DNA of 64,000 bases from Chryseolinea lacunae (GTDB lineage Bacteria > Bacteroidota > Bacteroidia > Cytophagales > Cyclobacteriaceae): the NCBI RefSeq assembly GCF_016735595.1, contig NZ_JAERRB010000002.1, positions 62,001-126,000 of the forward strand. The letters run 5' to 3'. The notes below the pieces were generated by a model that was not told the origin of the DNA, did not search any database, and was given only the letters and a program-made list of their open reading frames with translations. Position 1 is the first letter of the stretch. The number at the start of each line of letters is the position of its first letter. Shown here piece by piece: positions 26,427 through 34,661 of this stretch. A program made the position numbers and the translations under genes.

Positions 26427-26434
26427 CAAATGTA
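26427..26434 (-). promoter_or_regulatory. Candidate -7 element for the TPR-LuxR gene
   Basis: On the minus strand this reads TACATTTG, an exact TAnnTTTG. No TTTG is seen at the proper distance upstream. The implied transcription start is about a dozen bases before the ATG. Confidence 0.4.
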
Positions 26435-26660
26435 CACGTCGGATTGTATTTGACACGATAAAATTTAGCCAAACCAGCAGATCATCGCCGTTGACACGAG
26501 GTCTGCTATTGCTGCCCGCGCGAATCGGGCACAAACACCGGCAAACAAACCGGGCATTTCCGGCAATTAGCAAACATCCCACACCTGCAATCCTTGATAC
26601 GGGTAACAAAAATTTGGGGAGGGATACGCTGGACTGGGCTGGACGGTCGGTCTCCGGATC

Positions 26661-28163
26661 TCACCAAAACTTCCACCAGGGCTTCTTCGCGTCGGAGCTT
26701 CCGGAACCCTTGGGGGCCTGCGCGGTTTCTTTGTCGCGCATGGCTTTGGACTTGTGACGGATCACGTGTTTGAATTGATTCGCGGCGAGAATGGCATTGA
26801 CCCGCTCCACCAGCGGTTTGCCCTTGGCGGCATCGACCATGGCCACAAAACTGGCGTAGCCTTTCATGGACGCCAGCAGGTTGGTGGAGTTGTTCCAGTG
26901 CTTGCCGGCGATGCCGTCTTTTTCGATCTGGAACAACAAGGCGCGGAAACGATCCAGCTCTTTGGCGTTCACGGCAGGTTTTTCGTTCACCACAATGCCC
27001 GTCACTTCTTTGCGTGCTCCTTTTCGAAGCACTCTGAATTTGTCGGGGTGGATGTTGAGCTTTTCTTCTTTGATAATTTTTTTCACAAACCCCAGCAACG
27101 TCCTGGTGCCGGCCGCGGCGTCGCCCGATGCAGAAAACGTGAGGTCGTCGGCATAGCGTGTGTAGGTGAAGTTGAGTTTGGTGGCGATGCCCCGGAGCCG
27201 TGCATCGAGCTTGCGGCAAATGATGTTGGTGATGGCCGGGCTGGTGGGCGCGCCCTGGGGTAAGAACCGTTCCATGCTGGCGGCATAATACGTCACGCCG
27301 TCAATTGCGATCTGGTCGCACTCGGGTTCGGTGCAGAGCAGCGCGAAGATGGTGGCTACCTGTTCGGAATAACCAAACGACTTGAACACACCTTTGGCGC
27401 GCACGTAGGTGATGGACGGAAAAAAATCTTTCAGGTCGATGTTGATCACCACGTCGGCCTTCACGTGCGGCTGGGCGTTCGACACAATGGAGCGTGTCTT
27501 CACAAAGCCGTGTGCCGCGTCATGGAGCGTCACTTTATTGAGAATGTTTTCGAGTATCCAGTATTGCGCCTGCTTCAACTTGGGCATGGGCGTGGAGATG
27601 AGCCGCTTGCCACCGGTTTTCTTGGGTATGTAGAAACGTTTGTAGTGCGTGGTCTTGCTGATGATGCGGTGGTAGGCCAGGTGCCTCAGGTTGCCGATGG
27701 TGGTTTGCATGGCCTGCGCCAATGCTTCGGCGTGGTGAATGACGGGTAGGCCATAGGTGGCGAGTTTGGTGAGGTCGCTTTCCTTGTTGTTCAGGCCTTT
27801 CGAAACGTCTTCGCCCAGGTAGAGAATGTCTTTCTCCTTCGAGTCTTTCCAGCGTGCCGCTTTGGCTTCGCGTTTTTGTTTGCGCAGCTGTTTGTTTTCT
27901 TCGCGCTTGGCCCGCGACTGGGCCATGCGTGCTTTGCGCATTTCTTTGAGGGCGGCCTCGCGGTTTTCGTATTTGCGTTGCTGCTCCAGCAGTTCCTTCA
28001 GTTCTTTGGTGAGGTCGGCTTCCTTCACGATGAGCTGTTCGGACAACGACGGAATGCCTTCTTCTTTTTTCCAGAAGCCAAGGCGCTTCATCTCCTCCAG
28101 GATAACAGACTCTTTGGTCGATGCCTTGATGCGGTCGTAGAGTTGCTGACGAATGTCTGCCAT
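26661..28163 (-). CDS. Retron reverse transcriptase with N-terminal extension
   Basis: A 500-residue reverse transcriptase. Residues 1-130 are a charged helical extension (Lys, Arg and Glu-rich, 40-110). The RT core follows: YKRFYIPKKTGGKRLIS about 174-190, the retron motif NAQPH (NAXXH) at 229-233 and motif A INIDLKDFFPS with Asp243. Next come PQGAPTSP at 302-309, the catalytic YADD at 337-340, and VTG at 387-389, the second retron hallmark, in region Y, which recognises the msr RNA. Retron RTs prime cDNA from a 2'-OH of their own RNA, giving msDNA. The extension plus core resembles the long RTs of myxobacterial retrons such as Mx162. The ncRNA ends 15 bases before this ATG. The two upstream genes are likely the effectors. 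Confidence 0.93.
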   Translation of the reverse strand: MADIRQQLYDRIKASTKESVILEEMKRLGFWKKEEGIPSLSEQLIVKEADLTKELKELLEQQRKYENREAALKEMRKARMAQSRAKREENKQLRKQKREAKAARWKDSKEKDILYLGEDVSKGLNNKESDLTKLATYGLPVIHHAEALAQAMQTTIGNLRHLAYHRIISKTTHYKRFYIPKKTGGKRLISTPMPKLKQAQYWILENILNKVTLHDAAHGFVKTRSIVSNAQPHVKADVVINIDLKDFFPSITYVRAKGVFKSFGYSEQVATIFALLCTEPECDQIAIDGVTYYAASMERFLPQGAPTSPAITNIICRKLDARLRGIATKLNFTYTRYADDLTFSASGDAAAGTRTLLGFVKKIIKEEKLNIHPDKFRVLRKGARKEVTGIVVNEKPAVNAKELDRFRALLFQIEKDGIAGKHWNNSTNLLASMKGYASFVAMVDAAKGKPLVERVNAILAANQFKHVIRHKSKAMRDKETAQAPKGSGSSDAKKPWWKFW

Positions 28164-28178
28164 AGGTAAAAAGAAAAT

Positions 28179-28398
28179 GGTAGCAGCGGATATCCTTCGT
28201 CATGCTGAGGACTGGAACGGTCAACTCAAGCGAGACGCACCAGTACGCCTATTTAAATTCTCCAGATTTCACACCGGAAATAGGCGTACTGGTGCAGGAT
28301 CGCACAGTTAAGAACGAGCCAGTGGCGCGTTAGTAAGCTGTGTACAAGGATGGTGATCCACCACCCGGGTTGCAAGGTTTTAATATCCTGCTGCTACC
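28179..28398 (-). ncRNA. Retron msr-msd RNA
   Basis: About 220 nt read on the minus strand. Its 5' end (28398-28383, GGTAGCAGCAGGATAT) pairs with its 3' end (28193-28179, ATATCCGCTGCTACC) with a single bulged A, giving the a1/a2 stem that defines a retron. Inside, an msr hairpin at 28366-28348 has an 8-bp stem (one G-U) and a 3-base loop. The msd is a long hairpin. Its core is a perfect 18-bp stem with a 23-base loop (28295-28237), extended by GCGA/TCGC (28303-28300 with 28233-28230) and UUAACU/AGUUGA (28311-28306 with 28226-28221). The RT gene begins 15 bases downstream. The branching guanosine and exact msDNA ends cannot be fixed by eye. Confidence 0.88.
28237..28295. repeat. Perfect 18-bp inverted repeat, msd stem-loop
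   Basis: GCACCAGTACGCCTATTT at 28237-28254 and its exact complement at 28278-28295, with a 23-base loop. No T-run follows on either strand, so it is not a terminator. It forms the core of the msd hairpin that the retron RT copies into DNA. Confidence 0.95.
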
Positions 28399-28403
28399 GG
28401 TTT

Positions 28404-28433
28404 AAAACTAATTGTATAATTATACTTTACAAA
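28404..28433 (-). promoter_or_regulatory. Possible internal promoter for the retron RNA
   Basis: On the minus strand TTTG (28433-28430), 18 bases, then TTAGTTTT (28411-28404), a two-mismatch -7 element. The implied start, near 28397, coincides with the first base of the a1 repeat. A 12-base palindrome GTATAATTATAC lies in the spacer. Confidence 0.4.
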
Positions 28434-28435
28434 AT

Positions 28436-30079
28436 TTATTTAACGCTTTCCTTCTCGCGCAACGCGATGCGCAAGGCCAGCATGTGATCGCACGGCCCTT
28501 GCATCAATTTGTTTTGCGTATAGAAATTGCACTGACATTTTCCACTCACCGCCCGGTCGTCGCGGTCAATGACAAGTTCAGGTTCAAAGGTTTTGGTTTT
28601 GTCTTTCACCTTGCCGGTCAACACCGTCTTGCCATCGCGCGTGCCCACCGACACCGACACCTGGTTGGTTAACACAAAACGAGTTGCCGCTTCTTCGCGG
28701 TCGTTGGCAAAGCGGAGCTCATCCAGCGGAAGCGACTCGCGCGACAGCTCGCGGATGCGATAGGTTTCGTTGCTCACGTCATAGATCACGCGCCCGGCCT
28801 GCGTGAACGACGCCAGCGCACCCAACACCACGCGCACATCGAGGTTTAATTTTTTGGCCAGCGCTTCCGGTTTTGAAAACCATGTTTCTTTCAGACCGGC
28901 ATATACTTTCTGCATGGTCAGGCTATCCACTTCCGCGCGGGGTGCCAGCAAATCGAAGTTGCCCACACGCGACCAGTCGTTCACTGTCCAGCCCGAAAGA
29001 CCCAGCGTGAAATTCAGATCGCCAAGGTCGGCCACAAAAAAGGAGGGAAGCCCTGAGCCTAACAGAATCACCTTGAATTGTTGAGCCACGGGAATGAGCC
29101 GCTCCAACAGAAGCAAACGGCGTCGTCCCCAGATGCGTATCTCTTTTGCTTCAACGCCTTCGTAGCGCGAGCGGCCACACACCACTTCATAGTTCCAGGG
29201 TTCAAACACCAGGCGAATGGGTTCACCCGGTTTCAATATCCAACGGATAGAACGCGGCCCTTCTTTTTCTTTATGACGGCGCAGCATAAAACAGATGTTA
29301 TACACATCCATGGGATGCAGCGTGAACGTGGTGGCCGGAATGGTCATGGCCGAGCTCACCTGCAAAAAGCCACGCACCCAGCTGGCGGGCAAGTCAATCT
29401 TCACTTCCTTATAACTTTCTTCGTGCGTGGTCTGCACCTCGAACCCCGAAGGGTCAACGTTAAAAAAGGTCTCTTTGTATTCGCGTATTTTTTGAAACTC
29501 GTTATACAGGTCGGCCGAGTAGTCGATGTTGGTGGTGCCGCACTTGAACTCGTTCACTTTATTGAACACGTTATAGTTGCATCCCACTTTTCCATACGAC
29601 GATTCGTCCTGACTGAAACATTCAAAGAATAATTCGTCGGGATGCACGGTGATGACCGGGTCCAGCACAAACCACGCTTCGCGGTTGGCGAGGTAGAGGT
29701 AGTTAAAATATTTCTGTCGCGCTTTATAGAACGGCCCCATGGCCTGTTCCTTTTGCTTCCGGATGTCGGCCAGGTCGATCTGGATGGCTTTTATTTTTTG
29801 TTCCACATTGGTGGCCCCGCGCAGGTATTCGGCAAGCCAGAGGTCTTCCTGTTCCTTGGCCCAGGCCTTGTAGTCGGATTTGTCTTTGGGTTTGTAGCGG
29901 AAGTCTGAAACCACAATGTCGTGCAACGCCGAGATGGCTTCGCGAAAGGGAATGTGTTTGTTGAGGTAGCCCGAGAAATAGGTGGGATCGCGATACACAT
30001 CGGGTGCAAAGTTCATGGCCGTGGCGTGGGCATTGCTGCTCACGGATGTGTCGCCTTTAAATTTATAGTCGAATTGCAT
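28436..30079 (-). CDS. Winged-helix SWIM zinc-finger protein of the retron operon (WHSWIM)
   Basis: A 547-residue soluble protein. The C-terminus carries a SWIM zinc finger, C-x-C-x12-C-x-H: Cys515, Cys517, Cys530 and His532 (CQCNFYTQNKLMQGPCDH). A winged-helix-like segment precedes it at about 390-455 (KVYAGLKETWFSKPEALAKK... GRVIYDVSNETYRIREL). The first ~380 residues have no family I recognise; they are mixed alpha/beta with many aromatics. SWIM domains bind DNA or proteins. A WHSWIM protein is a listed partner of type XIII retrons as I recall. It begins 5 bases after the WGR/ARM gene and ends 38 bases before the retron RNA. I infer it is part of the effector or its DNA-binding adaptor. 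Confidence 0.85.
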   Translation of the reverse strand: MQFDYKFKGDTSVSSNAHATAMNFAPDVYRDPTYFSGYLNKHIPFREAISALHDIVVSDFRYKPKDKSDYKAWAKEQEDLWLAEYLRGATNVEQKIKAIQIDLADIRKQKEQAMGPFYKARQKYFNYLYLANREAWFVLDPVITVHPDELFFECFSQDESSYGKVGCNYNVFNKVNEFKCGTTNIDYSADLYNEFQKIREYKETFFNVDPSGFEVQTTHEESYKEVKIDLPASWVRGFLQVSSAMTIPATTFTLHPMDVYNICFMLRRHKEKEGPRSIRWILKPGEPIRLVFEPWNYEVVCGRSRYEGVEAKEIRIWGRRRLLLLERLIPVAQQFKVILLGSGLPSFFVADLGDLNFTLGLSGWTVNDWSRVGNFDLLAPRAEVDSLTMQKVYAGLKETWFSKPEALAKKLNLDVRVVLGALASFTQAGRVIYDVSNETYRIRELSRESLPLDELRFANDREEAATRFVLTNQVSVSVGTRDGKTVLTGKVKDKTKTFEPELVIDRDDRAVSGKCQCNFYTQNKLMQGPCDHMLALRIALREKESVK

Positions 30080-30084
30080 ACGTC

Positions 30085-33000
30085 TTAGGCTTTAACATAA
30101 TCTTGATACGTGCTCACCACCAACGGCGACGCGATGTCGGGATACGCTTTGCGGATGTCGCGAAGGGCCGCGATGCAGGCTGCTTTCTCGGTGATGGCCA
30201 TGGATATGGACACCCGAGTGAAAATTTCCGTGGCCAATGTTGCTGCTGCACGGTCGCGCAGCGATTCTTTCCGCAGAAAGTCAAACACACGTGCCTTTGC
30301 TGCTTTGCCTTTGTTTACCTGCGAGAGCAACGTCACAAAATAGGGCTTCAAGGTTTCCAGCATGTCCTGTTTGCCGGCGGCATATTCCTGCAGGTAGGCC
30401 GTGGTGAACAACTGCACTTTGGTGGAGGGATGCTGACTGAGTTTCAACAGGTAGTCTGTGCCCTGTCGGTTGTCGAAAAATTTGGTGATCATTTCGCGGC
30501 CAAAGGCTTCCACATCTTCGCGCGTGCTGTCGCACAACATCACCAGCAGGTTGATGTCCCAGTCGGAAGCGGCAAAGTTGGTGCGGAAGAAATCGAACGC
30601 AAAAATGCGCGTGTCGTCCCACATCGAGTCTACAATTTTCAGCGCGTCTTCTTTGGAGGCTTTGATGGTGTCAACATATTTGCTGAACGTGGTCCACACA
30701 AACTTGCGCACGTCTTCCAGCGGGTTGCTGCCCAGCTTCACCAGCTCGGGCACGGTGAGGGCGTCGTCTTTCACATTCCGGTTCAACAGCACCTGGCCGA
30801 TCCGTTGCGAGGTGCGATAGCGTGAGTTCAGCAACAACAATGTTCTTTCCTTCGAAATCACATGCAGACTATCGCCCAGTTCGTTAGACAACAGGCTCAA
30901 CAGGTCGTCGTGGAGACCTTCGTACGATTCTTTGATGAGGAATGCGGGCACAAACAAATTCACCAGCTCCTTGCCAAAGTCGGGATAGGCCCGTGTCAGT
31001 TTCAGGATGATGGGTTTCACGGCGTCGCGCACGTCGGCGAGCGGCGACAGGCAGAAGCTTACCAGGATTTCTTTCCGTTGCAACAACAAGTCTTCGGGGA
31101 ATTTACCCAGCAGGGCTATGCCCATGCCACGCGAATGCACATTGTCTGAACGCAAGAGCAGCTGCAGAAAATCTTCCGGCAGGTCTTCGGGCCGGATGGC
31201 ATGTTTCAATAATATTTTCCCCGCCAGCGTATGCACTTCGGGCGCAGCATGGCGGAACAGATCCTGGATGATGCTGAGACTGATCGTGCGCAGGTTTTCG
31301 CCAAACGCGATAATGAGCGTGTCGCCCAATTGTGTGATGTAGCGGCGGTCTTCGTCTGTCTCGATCACGCTGCGCATGATGAAGGCCACTGCTTTGGCAA
31401 CCATCACTTCGGCTTGCGCAGTGGTGAAGGTGGCCGCGGCTAAAAATCCGCGAAGCCATGCATGGGCCTCGGTTTTGCGCATCAGCAACAAGGCTTCAAT
31501 AAACTCAGTGTCGGTCAGGAGTGTGGAGCGGTGTTGGCCAATCCAGAGTTCGGCTTGCTTGCGCGCATCGTCGAGCGCGCTGTCGATCATGGCGATCAGC
31601 AGGGCTTTGTCGGGCGATTGCGGATTGTATTTTTTGATGGCGAGGTCCAACCCGAGACGTTGTGTTTCCACGAACATGGATTGCAGAAAGAGAATGATGG
31701 ACGGTGCATCGATCTCGTTTTCGAACGTGGGATTGGCTTGCCACACTTTCAAGGCAAACTCGTTCACGCGTTGGTTCCGGCTGTGGGCCAGCAGCTGAAT
31801 AATTTTGGCGGGCGCTTTGTCCCACAACGTGGGAAAACCTTCTTCGCGCACCGTGGGTGTGGGACCACCCGGCACATAAGGCGCCACACAAACCCAGCCG
31901 TGTTTCACAAGTTGGTAGCGTGGGCTATTCTTATAGAGAATATAATTTAACGCCTGATACCGGCTCAAGGCATCATAATGGTGACGGTGTTCTTGCGATG
32001 TGGTGCGCCGTGTTTGAGGATCGTAGGCATAGGTGTAGCGTGTGGTGTGATATGGGTTGATGGCGTCGGCATCGGTGAACACCTGCAGAATTTCGGCGGC
32101 CAGTTCGGTATAGGACGCATCGTTGGCCTCGCCGTATTTCCGGAGTTGGCGCACCACGCGTTGTGTGAGATACGTTTTTGTTTTGTTGGAAAACGCCCGG
32201 GTGTTGTCTTGGCGTGCGCCGCTCCACTGGGGTGATTGATAGGAGGGCGGAGCCTTCTCGATGTTCCGTGCAATGACGCCATAAGGAGCATAGTCTTGCA
32301 GCATAGCCGCCGTCTTGAAGATGGTGCGGACATACTTGAAATAGTTTACGGCCAGCGGGATGTCATTCAACACGGAGAGGAACACCTTGTGCAGGGCGGC
32401 GTCTTCGCGCGAAAGCTGGTAGAGGCCGATGAGGTAGTCGTTGGCGGCCGTCTTCAGTTCAAAAAGATATTCGCGGATTTCTTTTTCGAGCTGCCGATAG
32501 TTTCCATCGCCCAGGCTTTTGCGGAAGGGCGCGGGCAAGGTTTGAACGATGGCCTGATGCAGCAGTGTTTTGTCGGCGCCTTCCGTGAGTTTGAGCAGCA
32601 CGTCGGTGACCAGTTGCTGCACGTGGGCGGGAAGGGTCTTGTTTTGTTGCAGGTTTTGGATGAACCCCAATGCCTTCGGGGTGCCACACCGGCCCACGGC
32701 CCACACGGCCGAATAGATATTGGCAGGGTCCGACGGATCGGCCACTTGTAGTATATAAGGAATGGCTTCGGCAATTTTCAGGTCGCCGGCGCGCCAGATG
32801 ATGCGCGACAATTGCCAGTGTTCGGGTTCTTCGCCCAGCGACGCGGCCTTCAGCAATTTCACAATGGCCTTCTTGCGTTTGTCGTTGCCACCCGACGATG
32901 CCTTGGAAACCGTGCCCGAAACAATCTGTATTTCACCGGCTGCGGCGTAGCCCTTGTTTCGTTTTTCCTGTTCCAGCGCAGCAAAAACTTTGTCGGCCTC

Positions 33001-33171
33001 GGCATAGGGAACGGGGAAAATGGTTTTGGTTCCTTCCTTGAGCGAACCACCTCTGCGGCCATATCGAAAATTCACCAGGAAGCCGTCGCCGGATTCGCAG
33101 AGATCAATTTCATACGCTTTATCGGAAGTGCCTTCCTGGAAGAACAGCTTTACTTGCTTGACTAGCTTCAC
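30085..33171 (-). CDS. WGR-domain ARM/HEAT-repeat protein of the retron operon
   Basis: A 1028-residue soluble protein. Residues 1-85 form a WGR domain (KLFFQEGTSDKAYEIDL, VNFRYGRRGGSLKEGTKT), the fold found in PARPs and MolR, thought to bind nucleic acid. Residues about 100-1025 are helical ARM/HEAT repeats, as in IPYILQVADPSDPANIYSAV and GRCGTPKALGFIQNLQ. No enzyme motif is visible. The start is a GTG; no ATG lies nearby. It is the first gene of the retron operon, 32 bases after a good promoter, and would be the ARM partner of a type XIII-like retron. The WGR domain suggests it senses DNA or the msDNA itself; that is inferred. WGR and SWIM proteins also pair in the E. coli yeh region. Confidence 0.85.
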   Translation of the reverse strand: MKLVKQVKLFFQEGTSDKAYEIDLCESGDGFLVNFRYGRRGGSLKEGTKTIFPVPYAEADKVFAALEQEKRNKGYAAAGEIQIVSGTVSKASSGGNDKRKKAIVKLLKAASLGEEPEHWQLSRIIWRAGDLKIAEAIPYILQVADPSDPANIYSAVWAVGRCGTPKALGFIQNLQQNKTLPAHVQQLVTDVLLKLTEGADKTLLHQAIVQTLPAPFRKSLGDGNYRQLEKEIREYLFELKTAANDYLIGLYQLSREDAALHKVFLSVLNDIPLAVNYFKYVRTIFKTAAMLQDYAPYGVIARNIEKAPPSYQSPQWSGARQDNTRAFSNKTKTYLTQRVVRQLRKYGEANDASYTELAAEILQVFTDADAINPYHTTRYTYAYDPQTRRTTSQEHRHHYDALSRYQALNYILYKNSPRYQLVKHGWVCVAPYVPGGPTPTVREEGFPTLWDKAPAKIIQLLAHSRNQRVNEFALKVWQANPTFENEIDAPSIILFLQSMFVETQRLGLDLAIKKYNPQSPDKALLIAMIDSALDDARKQAELWIGQHRSTLLTDTEFIEALLLMRKTEAHAWLRGFLAAATFTTAQAEVMVAKAVAFIMRSVIETDEDRRYITQLGDTLIIAFGENLRTISLSIIQDLFRHAAPEVHTLAGKILLKHAIRPEDLPEDFLQLLLRSDNVHSRGMGIALLGKFPEDLLLQRKEILVSFCLSPLADVRDAVKPIILKLTRAYPDFGKELVNLFVPAFLIKESYEGLHDDLLSLLSNELGDSLHVISKERTLLLLNSRYRTSQRIGQVLLNRNVKDDALTVPELVKLGSNPLEDVRKFVWTTFSKYVDTIKASKEDALKIVDSMWDDTRIFAFDFFRTNFAASDWDINLLVMLCDSTREDVEAFGREMITKFFDNRQGTDYLLKLSQHPSTKVQLFTTAYLQEYAAGKQDMLETLKPYFVTLLSQVNKGKAAKARVFDFLRKESLRDRAAATLATEIFTRVSISMAITEKAACIAALRDIRKAYPDIASPLVVSTYQDYVKA

Positions 33172-33208
33172 AATGGGGAAACGGGTTTATCGGAAAAACT
33201 AAACGCAA

Positions 33209-33239
33209 TAAATATAAGCGTAAAAATAATCGACGCAAA
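33209..33239 (-). promoter_or_regulatory. Promoter of the retron operon
   Basis: On the minus strand TTTG (33239-33236), 19 bases, then TATATTTA (33216-33209), one mismatch from TAnnTTTG. Transcription would start near 33203, about 32 bases before the GTG of the WGR/ARM gene. Confidence 0.65.
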
Positions 33240-33506
33240 CCTGCTGGCTTCCCCGCTTTCTTCCGGCCGTGTCATCCTTGGCACAATAATTTCTGAAGCC
33301 TGAACGTGAAATGCCTCCGGCAACGGCCATAGAGTGTTGAGGAACACGCTCCGGGTTTTCCCTGTCGTCCATAAAAAATGAATCGGACGGGAAAAAGTGT
33401 GGCATTTTTTCAACACTTTGTGTAAATCTTTCGCGGAAAAACCGTTGTTTTCCGTGTAGTACTTTGTCGGGAGCAGAATTCGTTAAATAACTAAACTCAA
33501 ATAAGG
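33240..33506. other. Intergenic region between the retron and the lipoprotein operon
   Basis: About 267 bases. It holds a 7-bp inverted repeat (CGGAAAA 33434-33440, TTTTCCG 33448-33454) and a GTACTTTG (33459-33466) that may be a degenerate -7 element for the plus-strand operon. Otherwise nothing is seen. Confidence 0.35.
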
Positions 33507-34046
33507 ATGAACGCCATTCGTAAATCATCAAAATTTTTCGTGATCGCCCTGGTCGTCGTGAGCTGCGCGCTGGGATGCAAGAGCAAGAAGAAAGCCATGG
33601 AGGCAGCGGCTGCGGCCGAAAAAGCCAAAACTGAGCAGGAAGCTGCCCTTCGCAAAAAACAGGAACAGGAAGCCGAAGCAAAACTGAAGGCCGAAGCCGA
33701 GGCGAAAGCCAAACGCGAAGCCGAAGAACGTGAGCGTCAGGCTGCATCGGCCGCCAGCACGCCCGCCGTGCGCCTGGGCAAATATTTCGACACGATTGCC
33801 GGCAGCGGAAACACCAGCGCCGCCAACACCAACATCAGCGAAGCCCTCGGCCTTTTTGCCTCGCCCGACACCCCGGTGCTCATCGTCATCAGCGAAGAGA
33901 ACGGCATGAAGGACTACGACAAGCCCACCAACATCAAAAACTACCTGAACTACCTCAAGGATCAGAAGAAAAACATCAACCGCATTCAGAACCTTGTGTT
34001 CGACAGCGCCGGCAAGATCACCGAACTGGAACTCCGGAAAGACTAA
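33507..34046 (+). CDS. Lipoprotein with a long charged coiled coil
   Basis: A 179-residue lipoprotein with signal peptide ending ALGC (Cys24). Residues about 25-85 are an Ala/Lys/Glu-rich single helix (EAAAAAEKAKTEQEAALRKK and on), followed by a small C-terminal domain (about 90-179) with SPDTPVLIVISEENGMKDYD. I do not recognise the C-terminal family. The layout suggests an anchored periplasmic or surface protein reaching out from the membrane. It is the first of four exported proteins encoded in one direction with tight or overlapping junctions. Confidence 0.8.
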   Translation: MNAIRKSSKFFVIALVVVSCALGCKSKKKAMEAAAAAEKAKTEQEAALRKKQEQEAEAKLKAEAEAKAKREAEERERQAASAASTPAVRLGKYFDTIAGSGNTSAANTNISEALGLFASPDTPVLIVISEENGMKDYDKPTNIKNYLNYLKDQKKNINRIQNLVFDSAGKITELELRKD

Positions 34047-34064
34047 CTACAACACGCACCTTAA

Positions 34065-34661
34065 ATGACAATCAACATGGTTAACACCCGCTCAACATAC
34101 AGCCTGCTGGCCTTGCTGCTTTTGCTCGCAACGGCACCCCTGTTCGCACAACAAGCCGAGATCAGCCCCCAACGCAAACAGGCCATCGACTCGCTGGCCC
34201 TCGAAAAAGTGCGCGACCTCAGCAAATACATCAGCATCATTGGCAACAAAAAGACGGCCTATTCGGAAGCCACCCGCGTGATGGACCGCGCCGAAGAACT
34301 GTTTGCCCCCGGAAGTGAAATGGGCGTGTCTTCGCTCAACCGCAAAGAAGTGAACTACTACAAAGTGCGCAAATACTTTGAACGCCTCATGGCCCTGAAC
34401 TATGACCGCGTCAGTATCCAATGGTACGATATTCACTACATCAGTGATCTTGAACGCCAACCCGATGGCCGCTACGTGGGCGTGGTAACCGTTTACCAAC
34501 GCTTCGAAGGCACCAACGACGACGGCATGAAATACAAAGACACCACCAAGAAGGACATCACCATCTATGTGGAACGGAAAAAGACCCAGGTGTCAGGACG
34601 CACGATCGAGTTTTGGGATGTGATGTTGGGCGATATCCGTGTGACCGAAACCAGTGCATGA
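34065..34661 (+). CDS. Exported protein of unknown function
   Basis: A 198-residue protein with signal peptide (SLLALLLLLATAPLFAQ, cleaved near 30). The mature part has a helical start and a beta-rich end (YVGVVTVYQRFEG, KKDITIYVERKKTQV) reminiscent of small SnoaL/NTF2-like folds. That resemblance is weak. The stop overlaps the next start in ATGA, so translation is coupled to it. It shares a length of about 200 residues and periplasmic location with its neighbours. Confidence 0.78.
   Translation: MTINMVNTRSTYSLLALLLLLATAPLFAQQAEISPQRKQAIDSLALEKVRDLSKYISIIGNKKTAYSEATRVMDRAEELFAPGSEMGVSSLNRKEVNYYKVRKYFERLMALNYDRVSIQWYDIHYISDLERQPDGRYVGVVTVYQRFEGTNDDGMKYKDTTKKDITIYVERKKTQVSGRTIEFWDVMLGDIRVTETSA

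Noticed and set aside
26661-28163. Reading the RT as a group II intron or diversity-generating element
   Set aside because: There is no maturase or endonuclease domain and no template/variable repeat pair; NAXXH and VTG point to a retron.
28237-28295. Reading the 18-bp inverted repeat as a terminator
   Set aside because: The loop is long and no T-run follows on either strand; the enclosing a1/a2 pairing and the adjacent RT explain it better as msd.
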